Source: Polyangiaceae bacterium (GTDB taxonomy: Bacteria; Myxococcota_A; Polyangia; Polyangiales; Polyangiaceae). Taken from it: a DNA stretch of 64,000 bases. Below are positions 33,279 through 42,444 of this stretch, piece by piece. The translations under genes and the position numbers were made by a program. The stretch covers positions 23,853-87,852 of the forward strand of contig JABFXY010000162.1 in the NCBI GenBank assembly GCA_013361525.1, in the 5' to 3' direction. Under the pieces are notes generated by a model. It did no database searches, was not told the origin of the DNA, and was given only the letters and a program-made list of their open reading frames with translations. Every line of letters begins with the position of its first letter. Within the stretch, counting starts at the first letter, position 1.

Positions 33279-36242
33279 TCAGGTCATTTCGTCGACCTCG
33301 CTCGGCCTCCACGACTTGTCGAAGAACGGCTCTAGCGGGCTATAGAGCCGCAGCGCGACGAACCACCCTTTGCCCGGTAGCGTCTGGATCCAATTGCCTT
33401 CGGGCACTCCCGTCGGGCGGGCCGGGCCGAAATAGATCGCGGTCGAGCCGTCGGCGTGGGGGGTCGCCGCGGGTGACGGGTATCCCTGACTCCCGGCGCG
33501 GGGGAATCGCTGATCGGTTTGCAGCATCGAGCGGGTCTGATTGTCATATAGCGTGAGCGACCAGAACTGCGCCGCTGGAATGTTTCGTGGCAAAACGACC
33601 CTATAATATTTGGCACCGTCGAACGGTCGCCCCTGCGAATCCGTGAAGGCGCCGAGGTATTGCGAACCGATTCCGGCCATCGTCATCGCCATTGCAGGCG
33701 TGACCCCCGTCGCGACATAGAAGAACTGCGTACGGGCATTGAGCAGCCGCGCACCAGGGTTCGGCGCGAGCTCGACCCCGGTCTTGCCGACGCGCGGGGG
33801 CGGTCGCAAGAACTCGTAGCCGCCCGGCATCAGCGGATTCATCCACGCCGAGGTGCGGTCGTAATACCGAAATCCCTCTTCGTCGCGCGCCCGTAGGCCC
33901 AGCGTGCGGCTGGTCGCGTTCCCGAGCGCGACGGCTTCCGTGAGGATCTTCGTCATCCGCGCGTCCGGGTGGAATCGTTTGCCCTTTACGATGCCGATCG
34001 CGGCGAGCGGTCCCGCCAGCTCCTCGTCGAGGGCATCCGCCGGCTCGGCCTGAACGGCGGCGTCGAGCATCGTGAAGAACGTGGCGTCGTTCGGCGGTAT
34101 CGTGTTGATCGAGAGTCCCGTTCCTTCGGCGAACTTCATCGGCGGCGCCGGCGGCGCGAGCCTCGCGAACGTCCCCCTTCCCTGCAGGAAAGACGCGACG
34201 CTCGACCCCGTCGCTCCGGGCCGATATGGATAAATGCGCAATCCCCGCTTGATGGCAGTGACCGCCGGTGCGGGATCATCGTTCTGCAGAAACGCGCGGC
34301 CGAGAACCAGCAGTCGATTCGTGCGCGAGCGGCTCACGAAATAACCACCTTCCGGCAGAGGCCCGTCGTACTCGGACGGCAAGAAGAGATATCGACCCCC
34401 TTGCCCGCGATCCGGACCGGGCACGCCGACGTCGGTCACCCACCGAAACCACATATCGTCGACCACGCCGAGGACGTTCGGCGGCACTTCCATGACGACC
34501 GGCCCTCTTTCGACGTCGAGAAAGGTGATGAAATAGACCGTGTCGCAGTTGGCCGTCAGAAACAGCGAGCTCGAATCCATCAAGCCTGAAAACAGCAAGA
34601 CGTCGTGATCGCGCAGGCCGACGTCCAGCAGACCCCTTCGTATCGCGAAGGTCGAGACCGCCTGAAACGCATTCATGAACGTCTGAACTGCGTGGGTGAA
34701 GTCGAGATGGTCGAACAGCTTCGCTGCAGTTTCGATCGACGGCATACCGTCGACGAACGAGAGCGGCCCGAGTCGGCTCTCCACGTGGTCCGGCGTGGAG
34801 ATGGACGTGAGGATCTGTTTGGGTATCGCCGGCGCCTGGTCGGCTCGCCTGGTGACTTCGGTCAAATCGCCGAGCCTCCACCCGCCGTCGAGGCTCGCCG
34901 CCTCCGGACCGTAGATTCGAAAATAGAGAAAGAAGCCGCGTCCGGGTGCCGTCTGAATCCACTGCTTCTCGCGGCCGGGCGGCGGCTTCGGCCCGAAGTA
35001 GACATCGATCGTCCCGTCCACGTTCGGGACGAAGCGATCCTGGAGAGAACCCAAAACGGCGCGGTTCTGCTCGGTCTTCACTTGTGAGCGGGTCTTTGCG
35101 TCGTAAGCCGTCACCGACCAAAAGAGCTTGGCTGGCACCGGATGAGGGATTGTGAGCTTGTAGTTGTTACCGCCGTCCAGGTATGCGCCCTGACGGTCGC
35201 GAGCCGCCAGGAAATACACCGAGCCAACGCCGACCTTGCGCCGGAACATCGCCGGAGAGGCCACGATCGCCTGGAAAAACCATCGATCGCGTGCTTGGAG
35301 ATCGAGGTAGTCCCTGGTCTCGAAATTGGGGTCGTCCGGCACGAGCCCGATCCACTCCCATTGCCGGTCTTCCCAGACGATGCGATCGGGGCGCTCGCTC
35401 GCGAACCCCTCGACCCGCATCTGCTCGAGCGCCGCCCTCGCGGCGCCGACGAGGATGCGCTGCATTCGCGCATCCGGCGTGAACGGCCGACCTTTCTCCA
35501 GGCCCAGCGCCGCGAGCACGCCGTACATCGGTCGAAACTCCTCGATCGCCGGCTCCGCTTCGATGACGAGGTGCAGCCGCTTCCAATATTCGAGGTTGTC
35601 CTCCCGGCGCAGCGGGGTGGTATCGATGGGCCGATTGGAGGCGTCGACGGCGGGAATGACCGCATTCGGATTGGACATCGGGTACAGCTTCACCCGACGG
35701 AGCGCGTCGAGGGCCCCAGCCTGTCCGCCGTCGACCGGCATCGCCCGCACGGCGACGAGGATCTTGTAGGTCGTCGACCGGCCGATGTGGTAGCCGGCCG
35801 GCGGCACCTGCGGAGCGTCCGGCGGCAATACCAAATACTTCCCGCCTTTGCCGCCATCGGCCCCGGGAATACCCATATCGAGAATCCACCGTTGATGGTG
35901 GTCGTCGACGAGCCCGATATAGGGCCCGGCGGGTATCTCGATGACCAGCGGTCCGGTCGCCCGCAGATCGATGGTCGCACAGCCGTACGGAGTGTCGGAG
36001 TTCGCGGTGAAGATCAGGTGCTGCGGGCCGGCCGCGAGCAGCATCATCCCCTTGCCGTCTTCGATGCCCGCGTCCCTCGCCCCGCTGAAGAGCGCCTCGG
36101 CCGATACGGTCGGGTAGAAGAACCGATAGGCCTCGACCGCGTGGAGGAAGTCCTGCGCGTCGTGAATGTTCGCGGCCGCGGCACGCGTCGGGAAGCTGTG
36201 GTGAAGCTCCGATTGTCCGTTCGTCGATATCTGCGACACCAT
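33279..36242 (-). CDS. Tandem DUF1254/DUF1214 protein
   Basis: 987 residues from ATG 36242, supported by AAGGAG 5 nt upstream; in-frame sequence further up is Arg/Pro/Ala-rich and unlikely to be translated. The protein contains two successive DUF1254-DUF1214 units. Unit 1 (about 1-470) has TANSDTPYGCATIDLR, QRWILDMGIPG, KYLVLPP and LFWSVTAYDAKTRS. Unit 2 (about 500-987) repeats the order: TANCDTVYFITFLDV, FRWVTDVGVPG, RYLFLPS and FWSLTLYDNQTRS. Family members are usually one unit of about 450 residues, so this is an internal duplication or fusion. No signal peptide is evident. Biochemical function is unknown. It is divergent from the sulfatase gene at 36488. Confidence 0.88.
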   Translation of the reverse strand: MVSQISTNGQSELHHSFPTRAAAANIHDAQDFLHAVEAYRFFYPTVSAEALFSGARDAGIEDGKGMMLLAAGPQHLIFTANSDTPYGCATIDLRATGPLVIEIPAGPYIGLVDDHHQRWILDMGIPGADGGKGGKYLVLPPDAPQVPPAGYHIGRSTTYKILVAVRAMPVDGGQAGALDALRRVKLYPMSNPNAVIPAVDASNRPIDTTPLRREDNLEYWKRLHLVIEAEPAIEEFRPMYGVLAALGLEKGRPFTPDARMQRILVGAARAALEQMRVEGFASERPDRIVWEDRQWEWIGLVPDDPNFETRDYLDLQARDRWFFQAIVASPAMFRRKVGVGSVYFLAARDRQGAYLDGGNNYKLTIPHPVPAKLFWSVTAYDAKTRSQVKTEQNRAVLGSLQDRFVPNVDGTIDVYFGPKPPPGREKQWIQTAPGRGFFLYFRIYGPEAASLDGGWRLGDLTEVTRRADQAPAIPKQILTSISTPDHVESRLGPLSFVDGMPSIETAAKLFDHLDFTHAVQTFMNAFQAVSTFAIRRGLLDVGLRDHDVLLFSGLMDSSSLFLTANCDTVYFITFLDVERGPVVMEVPPNVLGVVDDMWFRWVTDVGVPGPDRGQGGRYLFLPSEYDGPLPEGGYFVSRSRTNRLLVLGRAFLQNDDPAPAVTAIKRGLRIYPYRPGATGSSVASFLQGRGTFARLAPPAPPMKFAEGTGLSINTIPPNDATFFTMLDAAVQAEPADALDEELAGPLAAIGIVKGKRFHPDARMTKILTEAVALGNATSRTLGLRARDEEGFRYYDRTSAWMNPLMPGGYEFLRPPPRVGKTGVELAPNPGARLLNARTQFFYVATGVTPAMAMTMAGIGSQYLGAFTDSQGRPFDGAKYYRVVLPRNIPAAQFWSLTLYDNQTRSMLQTDQRFPRAGSQGYPSPAATPHADGSTAIYFGPARPTGVPEGNWIQTLPGKGWFVALRLYSPLEPFFDKSWRPSEVDEMT

Positions 36243-36487
36243 GACGACTCCTTCGCTGGTCCGGTCCGGGGCGTGCGGCGCCGAGCTCGGAGCCCCCAAC
36301 CAAGCAATCGAAGGACCAGGAAGCGTGGCCTTGCGCGGCGTGGCTCCGCGCGACGGCGCACGCGGCGCTACGGCCCAATCGTTGCGACACTCTACATGAC
36401 CGAGTCGTCCAATCTCGGTTCGAGCGCGCGCGCTGCGCGGCCTGCCCCGCGTCGCCGCGCCGCCGTCAGCGTCGGAGGGAGGCAACG

Positions 36488-38842
36488 ATGTCACTCAAGG
36501 AGTACACCCCCGGGACCGCATTCACCGGTGTCATCGGGAGGACGTTCGAGGAATCAGAGCCCGCATGGCCGCGACCTCTGCGCGCAAAACCGGATGCGCC
36601 GAACGTGCTGTTCATCGTCTTGGACGATACCGGCTTCGGGCAGCTCGGCTGCTACGGCTCGCCGATTCGAACCCCGAACCTCGATCGCCTCGCGCGTGGG
36701 GGTCTGCTCTATACCAACATGCACACGACGGCTCTTTGCTCGCCGAGCCGCTCGTGCATGTTGACCGGGCGCAACCACCATTCGAATGCGATGTCGTGCA
36801 TCACCGAGGGCGCGACCGGTTACCCGGGCTCGAACGGCCGTATCCCCTTCGAGAACGGCTTCCTCTCGGAGATCCTGCTTCCGCGCGGGTACAGCACGTT
36901 CGCCATCGGGAAGTGGCATTTGACGCCCGCCGAAGAGGTGAGCGCGGCGGGGCCCTACGACCGTTGGCCGCTCGGACGCGGGTTCGAGCGCTTCTACGGT
37001 TTTCTGGGCGGTGACACTCACCAATATTATCCGGACCTCGTCTACGACAATCATCAGGTCGCGCCGCCGAAGACGCCGGAGCAGGGCTATCACCTGACGG
37101 AAGACCTCGTCGACCACGCGAAGTTGTTCATCGCCGATGCGAAGCAAGTCGCTCCGGAGAAGCCGTTTTTCCTCTACTTCTGCCCGGGCGCGATGCACGC
37201 GCCCCATCATGCGCCGAAGGAGTTCATCGACCGCTACAAGGGCGCGTTCGACGACGGCTGGGACGCCTACCGCGACAAAGTGCACAAGCGGCAGCTCGAG
37301 CTCGGCGTCCTGCCTCCGAATACCGCGCTTTCGGCCCACGATCCCGACGTCGCGCCGTGGGATTCACTCGGTGCGGACGAGCGACGCCTCTACGCGCGGA
37401 TGATGGAAGTGTTCGCCGGATACCTCGAGCACACGGACCATCAGATCGGTCGGCTGCTCGACTATCTCGAGGAATCGGGGCAGCTCGACAACACGCTGAT
37501 CATGGTCATCAGCGACAATGGCGCGAGCGCCGAAGGGGGGCCGCACGGATCGGTGAACGAAAACCTCTTCTTCAACAACGTCCCCGAGACGTTGAAAGAC
37601 AACCTGCCTGCCATCGCCGATCTCGGCGGGCCGAAATACTTCAATCACTACCCGTGGGGCTGGGCCTGGGCCGGCAATACGCCGTTCCGACGGTGGAAGA
37701 GGGAGACATACAGAGGCGGCAGCGCCGACCCGTTCATCGTCCACTATCCCAACGGGATCTCCGCGAAGGGCGAAATCCGAACCCAATACGCCCACATCAT
37801 CGACATGTTGCCGACCGTCCTCGACGTCCTCGAGGTCGAGGCGCCGACGCACATTCGGGGCGTTTCCCAATCACCCATCCAGGGAGTCTCGTTCGCGCAC
37901 ACGTTCGACGACCCTACGTCAGAGAGCCATCGTCAAACACAGTATTTCGAAATGATGGGACATCGGTCGATTTATCACGACGGGTGGCGTGCCGTCTGCC
38001 CCGTCCCCGGCCCGTCCTTCACGGAGGCTGGCAAAGGGTTCGGCGAGCTCGTCGTGACGGAAGAGAAGCTGCGAGAGCTCGACGCGACGGGTTGGGAGCT
38101 CTACCACGTGGCGAAGGATTTCTCGGAGACGCGGAACGTCGCGGCCCAGAATCGGCCGAAGCTCATCGAGATGATCGCGCTCTGGTATGTCGAAGCCGGT
38201 AAACACGACGTCCTGCCGATCGACAGCCGCGGTACCGCACGCCTCGCCGAAGAGCGGCCGCAGCTGTCGAAGGATCGCAAACGGTACGTCTTCTACCCCG
38301 GCACGTCGGCAATCGGGAACAAGATCGCTCCTCGGATCCTCAATCGGCCGCACAGCATCACGGCTTCGGTCGACATCCAAGACGGCGCAGAAGGGGTCCT
38401 CCTCGCCCAAGGAGGGGCCTCCGGCGGATACTCGTTATACGTCAAAGGTCACAAGCTGCATTACGCGTACAATTACTTCGGCGTGCAGCGGTTCCACGTG
38501 GCCACGGCGGCCGACGTCCCCCCGGGTAAACACGAGCTCCGCTTCGAGTTCGAGCCGACCGGGGCTCCCGATTTGGCCCACGGAAAGGGCGCTCCGGGCC
38601 GCGCGCAGCTGTACATCGACGGGACGCTCGCGGCCGAGATGGATATGCCCGTCAGCATCCCGCTCGACATCGGTATTACGGAAGGGTTGACCTGCGGGCG
38701 AGACGACGGCTCGACCGTAACGGACGACTACGTTGCACCCTTCGCGTTCACCGGTGGTCTGTCACAGGTTGCGATCGACGTGTCCGGCGAGCTCATCGTC
38801 GATACCGAAGCTGCCATGAAGGCGGTGATGGCTCATCAATGA
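36488..38842 (+). CDS. Arylsulfatase (large AtsA-type)
   Basis: 784 residues. Canonical formylglycine motif CSPSR with C84 (ALCSPSRSCMLTG). Metal and sulfate ligands are in VLFIVLDDTGFGQLGCYG, IGKWHLTP and VISDNGASAEGGPHG. The length and the long C-terminal beta-sandwich region (about 560-770, GGYSLYVKGHKLHYAYNYFG) match the large AtsA/BetC-like arylsulfatases found in mycobacteria and proteobacteria. No signal peptide is seen. GGAGG lies 6 nt before the ATG. It overlaps the DUF1345 gene by 4 nt (ATGA). It needs FGE maturation, presumably by the enzyme at 28217. Confidence 0.95.
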   Translation: MSLKEYTPGTAFTGVIGRTFEESEPAWPRPLRAKPDAPNVLFIVLDDTGFGQLGCYGSPIRTPNLDRLARGGLLYTNMHTTALCSPSRSCMLTGRNHHSNAMSCITEGATGYPGSNGRIPFENGFLSEILLPRGYSTFAIGKWHLTPAEEVSAAGPYDRWPLGRGFERFYGFLGGDTHQYYPDLVYDNHQVAPPKTPEQGYHLTEDLVDHAKLFIADAKQVAPEKPFFLYFCPGAMHAPHHAPKEFIDRYKGAFDDGWDAYRDKVHKRQLELGVLPPNTALSAHDPDVAPWDSLGADERRLYARMMEVFAGYLEHTDHQIGRLLDYLEESGQLDNTLIMVISDNGASAEGGPHGSVNENLFFNNVPETLKDNLPAIADLGGPKYFNHYPWGWAWAGNTPFRRWKRETYRGGSADPFIVHYPNGISAKGEIRTQYAHIIDMLPTVLDVLEVEAPTHIRGVSQSPIQGVSFAHTFDDPTSESHRQTQYFEMMGHRSIYHDGWRAVCPVPGPSFTEAGKGFGELVVTEEKLRELDATGWELYHVAKDFSETRNVAAQNRPKLIEMIALWYVEAGKHDVLPIDSRGTARLAEERPQLSKDRKRYVFYPGTSAIGNKIAPRILNRPHSITASVDIQDGAEGVLLAQGGASGGYSLYVKGHKLHYAYNYFGVQRFHVATAADVPPGKHELRFEFEPTGAPDLAHGKGAPGRAQLYIDGTLAAEMDMPVSIPLDIGITEGLTCGRDDGSTVTDDYVAPFAFTGGLSQVAIDVSGELIVDTEAAMKAVMAHQ

Positions 38843-39549
38843 GCGAATCCCGCGAGTCGACGCGCGGAGGTCGCGCGAGCGGTTGGAGGTCTGCTCCGCT
38901 GCTTCGCCAGCTTCGCGCGCGCCCTCGCCTGTTCGTCGCGCTCGCCGTGGGAATCGCCGCCGGTGTCGGGTTTCCCCATTCGGTAGCGCCCCTGCCGCTG
39001 ACACGGGCCATCATCGGCTGGAACGTCGGCGTTCTGTCGTTCATTGGTCTCGTCGCCGCGATGATGGCCAAGGCCGACAGTGAAGAGATGGCGCGGCGCG
39101 CCGAGCTCGAAGACGAGGGCAAGACCGTCGTCCTCGGGCTCGTTGCCGCGGCGGCGTTCACGTGCCTCGCCGCCATCGTCGGCGAGCTCGCCGCCGTGAA
39201 AGAGCTACATGGATACGAGCGGGGCGCGCGGCTCGCGCTCGCGGGGCTCACGATCGTCTCCGCGTGGGCCTTCACCCATTTGACGTTCGCGATTCATTAT
39301 GCCCACGACTATTACGCAGCCGCGTGTGCGGGTAAGCCGGGCGGCCTCGAGTTCCCGCAAGAACCGGAGCCGGACTATTCCGACTTTCTCTACTTTTCGT
39401 GCATCATCGGGACGTCCGGCCAGACGGCGGACGTCTCCTTCACGTCGCGCAACATGCGAAGGGTCGGCACCGTCCACTGCGTGCTCGCGTTCTTCTTCAA
39501 CGCGACCGTGCTCGCGCTCACCATCAATATCGCGGCGAGCCTGATTTGA
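38839..39549 (+). CDS. DUF1345 family membrane protein
   Basis: 236 residues with five to six hydrophobic helices. The family signature DYSDFLYFSCIIGTSGQTADVSFTSRNMRR, interrupted here for brevity as DFLYFSCIIG plus DVSFTSRNMRR, and the final FFFNATVLALTINI are both clear. Function is unknown. Translationally coupled to the sulfatase by an ATGA overlap, which makes a shared role plausible. Confidence 0.88.
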   Translation: MSESRESTRGGRASGWRSAPLLRQLRARPRLFVALAVGIAAGVGFPHSVAPLPLTRAIIGWNVGVLSFIGLVAAMMAKADSEEMARRAELEDEGKTVVLGLVAAAAFTCLAAIVGELAAVKELHGYERGARLALAGLTIVSAWAFTHLTFAIHYAHDYYAAACAGKPGGLEFPQEPEPDYSDFLYFSCIIGTSGQTADVSFTSRNMRRVGTVHCVLAFFFNATVLALTINIAASLI

Positions 39550-39561
39550 TGGTGGGATTTG

Positions 39562-39593
39562 CCACGGAGCAGCCATGTTCGGCGGCTCCGTGG
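39562..39593. terminator. Hairpin between convergent genes
   Basis: Stem CCACGGAGC / GCTCCGTGG extended by three more pairs after one mismatch, between the DUF1345 gene and the convergent repeat-protein gene. It probably terminates both transcripts. Confidence 0.65.
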
Positions 39594-39613
39594 TGAACGC
39601 TCCGTTCTCGGCC

Positions 39614-40162
39614 TCACTGAGGCGGCTCGACGACGACGTAGTTCACCTGCGTCCCGGAATATTGCGGCATGTACCAGGTGGTGCCGCAGCGGGAGTAGGT
39701 CGTGCCGTCGATCTCCGTCGTCGCGCACGACGACGGTAGCGTGTTTACGATCGACCCGACGGCGACCGCCGTTGCGGTCGCGGCCGCTGTGACGCCCACC
39801 GCGGTCGCGACGGGGGCGCGCCAGCCGTAGCCGACGCCGCCGTAGCCGTAATAGTGACGGTCGACATCCACGTCGACATCCCGGTGGACGTCGCGACTGA
39901 CGTCGACGTTCCGATTGACGCTCGTGCTGCGACTGACGTCCGTGCTGCGACTGACATTCGTGCTGCGACTGACATTCGTGCTGCGACTGACATTCGTGCT
40001 GCGGTCGACGTTCGTGCTGCGAGTAACGTTGGTGCTGCGGTTGACGCTCGTGCGCGTCGTTCCGCGCACCGGCCGGGCCTCGGCGACGTCCGGGATGACG
40101 ACGGTGGCTGCGACGAACACCCCGAAGAGGAGGCTCGCGCGGCGGACGAAGCTTGATTGCAT
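39614..40162 (-). CDS. Secreted protein with hexapeptide repeats
   Basis: 182 residues. Signal peptide (hydrophobic 8-27, AEA cleavage region). About residues 35-85 are a Ser/Thr/Asn/Arg repeat of period six (STNVSR-like), encoded by an 18-bp tandem DNA repeat. Next are Asp/Val/His stretches, a Gly/Tyr patch (HYYGYGGVGYGW), a hydrophobic Ala/Val/Thr segment and a small C-terminal domain with two Cys (SCATTEIDGTTYSRCGTTWY). The C-terminal motif resembles short periplasmic domains of unknown function in proteobacteria. Likely exported; function unknown. Confidence 0.75.
   Translation of the reverse strand: MQSSFVRRASLLFGVFVAATVVIPDVAEARPVRGTTRTSVNRSTNVTRSTNVDRSTNVSRSTNVSRSTNVSRSTDVSRSTSVNRNVDVSRDVHRDVDVDVDRHYYGYGGVGYGWRAPVATAVGVTAAATATAVAVGSIVNTLPSSCATTEIDGTTYSRCGTTWYMPQYSGTQVNYVVVEPPQ
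39909..40052. repeat. 18-bp tandem repeat, eight units
   Basis: Eight head-to-tail units of consensus CTGCGACTGACATTCGTG. Units 3-5 (39945-39998) are identical and the outer units differ by two to six bases. It encodes the six-residue repeat of the secreted protein on the minus strand. The identical centre and diverged ends are what slippage-driven expansion produces. Confidence 0.95.
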
Positions 40163-40190
40163 GGCACTCCTCCTCGGGCGGGCGCGCCCG

Positions 40191-41069
40191 TCATTTCTTC
40201 GGCGAATCGACGTCGTTACCCGGCATCTCCACGATAGGGATCTTGTGCGCCGTCTTCGGCGCGACGAACGTAAACATCGCGTCCTTCAAACCCGGCTTGA
40301 GCGTCCAAGTAAGCGTCGACTCGAACTGCGGCTTGGAAGGTTCGCTCTTCGTCACGATCACGTACTTGCGCGGAAGGGGCCGCGCCCCCTGTTCGATCCA
40401 GATCTGCCAGTCGACGTCGTCTTGCCGAAACGCGTAGCTGTCGGTCTTCACACCGTCGACGGTCGCCGGTCCGGTGTCGATCGCGCCTTTGATGGCGTCG
40501 ACGCCGCTCTTGTCAGTGCCCCAATAGAACATGTCCGCGAGCGGCAGCTCGAGACCGTATTTGCGCTCGCCTACATTGACGACCTTTTCAATGGTGTCGG
40601 GCGCATCGACCGTCGAATAGTAGTCGTTCCGCGGCCCGTAGACGGTCATGTTCTTACCGTCGTAGTAGAGCTCGCGCTCTTTCCGGTCGGAGACCATCTT
40701 CGCGCGAACCTTGTTCGGCCGCTTCACGAACATCTCGACCTTTTGCGTGTATTGCAGCTTTTGGCCGTTTTCGAGGACCTCGTCGGTGGTCGTGTCCGCC
40801 TTGACGACGAATTCCTTCTGGGCGCGAAGGAAGGCTCCCATCCTGTCGAGCGCGGCGGTCGCCTTTGGATCGATCGCCGGTTCTTCCGGCCTTTCCTTTC
40901 CTGACTTCGAGACTTGCGCCGACTGGCCATAGTCCGATTGGGGAGCGGTCGTGGTCTTCGCCGCCGCGGGCGTCGGGGTCTTGCTACACGCCGCCAGTCC
41001 GATCAGCGCCGAAGCGCACAAGACGATCGGATGGGCCTTATGGGTCCAAGCACGTTCGTGCAGACGCAT
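40191..41069 (-). CDS. DUF2092-family lipoprotein
   Basis: 292 residues. Lipobox LIGLAAC (Cys about 28) after a hydrophobic stretch, then an Ala/Thr/Ser tether. The core matches DUF2092: ALDRMGAFLRAQKEFVVKADTTTDEV, RPNKVRAKMVSDRKERELYYDGKNMTVYGP, YGLELPLADMF. The fold recalls LolA/LolB-like proteins that bind lipid in the periplasm. From memory, DUF2092 genes often occur near DUF1254 and arylsulfatase genes, as here. It is probably the first gene of a unit that continues into 39614-40162 (28 bp apart). Confidence 0.82.
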   Translation of the reverse strand: MRLHERAWTHKAHPIVLCASALIGLAACSKTPTPAAAKTTTAPQSDYGQSAQVSKSGKERPEEPAIDPKATAALDRMGAFLRAQKEFVVKADTTTDEVLENGQKLQYTQKVEMFVKRPNKVRAKMVSDRKERELYYDGKNMTVYGPRNDYYSTVDAPDTIEKVVNVGERKYGLELPLADMFYWGTDKSGVDAIKGAIDTGPATVDGVKTDSYAFRQDDVDWQIWIEQGARPLPRKYVIVTKSEPSKPQFESTLTWTLKPGLKDAMFTFVAPKTAHKIPIVEMPGNDVDSPKK

Positions 41070-41345
41070 GTTTTTTCTCCACCCTTCTCGAGCACACCGA
41101 ACGCTCGGCGCTCATTTGCACCGGCTGCATCGCCTGCGCCACGTGCACGAATCACCGGCGCTATCGGCTCTCGTCAGGTCGAACCTTTCGAAAAGAATCA
41201 CCAATCGCATCCATTCGCGGCCCCCGCACGGGTTGAGGCATTACGAGGCAGTCGCTCGGAGGGGAACGCCACGGACACGGCGCGAAGCGCGTCGGTCCGG
41301 TTTCGGCGGCGCGCGTCTTGCCGCATCGGCAAGCGAGGGAGGCAC

Positions 41346-42434
41346 ATGGCTATGCGTCAGTCGGAGCGTTCGTCGCGTGGTCGGTACGAGGGCGCCTCGA
41401 GGCGGTGGGGTGGCTGTGCAGCATTCGCGCTCCTTTTCGCATTGGGCTGTCAGCGCCCCTCGCCGACGCTCGAAGACCGACAAACTGCAGCCCCAGCGGA
41501 CGAACGACCTCGCGACCCTCTGTCCTCTTGGAACGACGGTGAGACCAAAAGGGCCATCGTATCGTTCGTCGAACGGGTCACGCGCGAAGGGTCACCGGAG
41601 TATGTTTCGGTGCCGGAGCGCATTGCGGTCTTCGACAATGACGGAACACTCTGGTGCGAACAGCCAATTTACGTGCAGGCCGCCTTCATGGTGGACCGCG
41701 TGAAGACATTGTCCCCCGATCACCCCGAATGGAAAGACAAGGAGCCGTTCAAATCCGTGCTCGCCGGGAACATGTCGTTGGTTGCCCAGCAGGGCGAAAA
41801 GGCCCTGGCCGATCTACTGAAGGAGACGCACGCGGGCATGACGCCGGACGAGTTCGCGCGCATCGTCTCGGATTGGCTGAAGACGGCACGCCACCCGAGG
41901 TACGGGCGGCCTTATACCGAGCTCGCGTACGCACCGATGGTGGAGCTCCTCGGGTATCTCCGCGACAACGGGTTCAAGACGTTCATCGTCTCCGGCGGCG
42001 GCGTCGAGTTCATGCGTCCTTGGACCGAGGCCGTATATGGCGTTCCGCCGGAGCAAGTCGTCGGGTCGAGCGGCAAGCTGAGGTTCGAGATGCACGAAGG
42101 CACACCGGTTCTCGTTCGGCTTCCGGAGGTCGACTTCATAGACGACAAATCGGGCAAACCGGTCGGTATCGAGAAGTTCATCGGTCGCAGGCCGATCGCA
42201 GCCTTCGGGAACTCCGACGGCGACAAGCAGATGCTCGAATACACCGCTGCCGGCGCCGGACCTCGGCTCCTCCTCCTCGTGCATCACACCGACGCCGAGC
42301 GAGAGTACGCCTACGATCGTCGGTCCCCGATCGGACGCCTCGGCGCAGCGCTCGACGAAGCACGCTCGCGCGGCTGGCTGATCGCAGACATGAAAAAGGA
42401 CTTTCGAATCATGTTTTCGACGCCCGGCACCTGA
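41346..42434 (+). CDS. HAD-superfamily phosphatase, predicted lipoprotein
   Basis: 362 residues from ATG 41346, preceded by GAGGGAGG. Signal with lipobox FALGC (Cys about 35). HAD motif I is VFDNDGTLW (two Asp), motif II is FIVSGGG, and motifs III/IV are in FGNSDGDKQML. Order and spacing fit the phosphoserine-phosphatase-like subgroup. An exported location is unusual for that subgroup but typical of this lipoprotein branch. It could be a periplasmic phosphomonoesterase; the substrate is unknown. Divergent from the DUF2092 lipoprotein (276-bp gap). Confidence 0.88.
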   Translation: MAMRQSERSSRGRYEGASRRWGGCAAFALLFALGCQRPSPTLEDRQTAAPADERPRDPLSSWNDGETKRAIVSFVERVTREGSPEYVSVPERIAVFDNDGTLWCEQPIYVQAAFMVDRVKTLSPDHPEWKDKEPFKSVLAGNMSLVAQQGEKALADLLKETHAGMTPDEFARIVSDWLKTARHPRYGRPYTELAYAPMVELLGYLRDNGFKTFIVSGGGVEFMRPWTEAVYGVPPEQVVGSSGKLRFEMHEGTPVLVRLPEVDFIDDKSGKPVGIEKFIGRRPIAAFGNSDGDKQMLEYTAAGAGPRLLLLVHHTDAEREYAYDRRSPIGRLGAALDEARSRGWLIADMKKDFRIMFSTPGT

Positions 42435-42444
42435 AGTGAGACCG

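Noticed and set aside
36243..36494. N-terminal extension of the DUF1254/DUF1214 protein
   Set aside because: The upstream stretch is Arg/Pro-rich with no homology, would run to the sulfatase start, and ATG 36242 has a strong AAGGAG.
39909..40052. Possible CRISPR-like repeat array
   Set aside because: Units are contiguous with no spacers and lie in a coding frame; this is a tandem protein repeat.
40914..41345. Upstream part of the frame containing the HAD lipoprotein
   Set aside because: It overlaps the DUF2092 lipoprotein start on the other strand and lacks a signal; the lipoprotein signal begins at ATG 41346.
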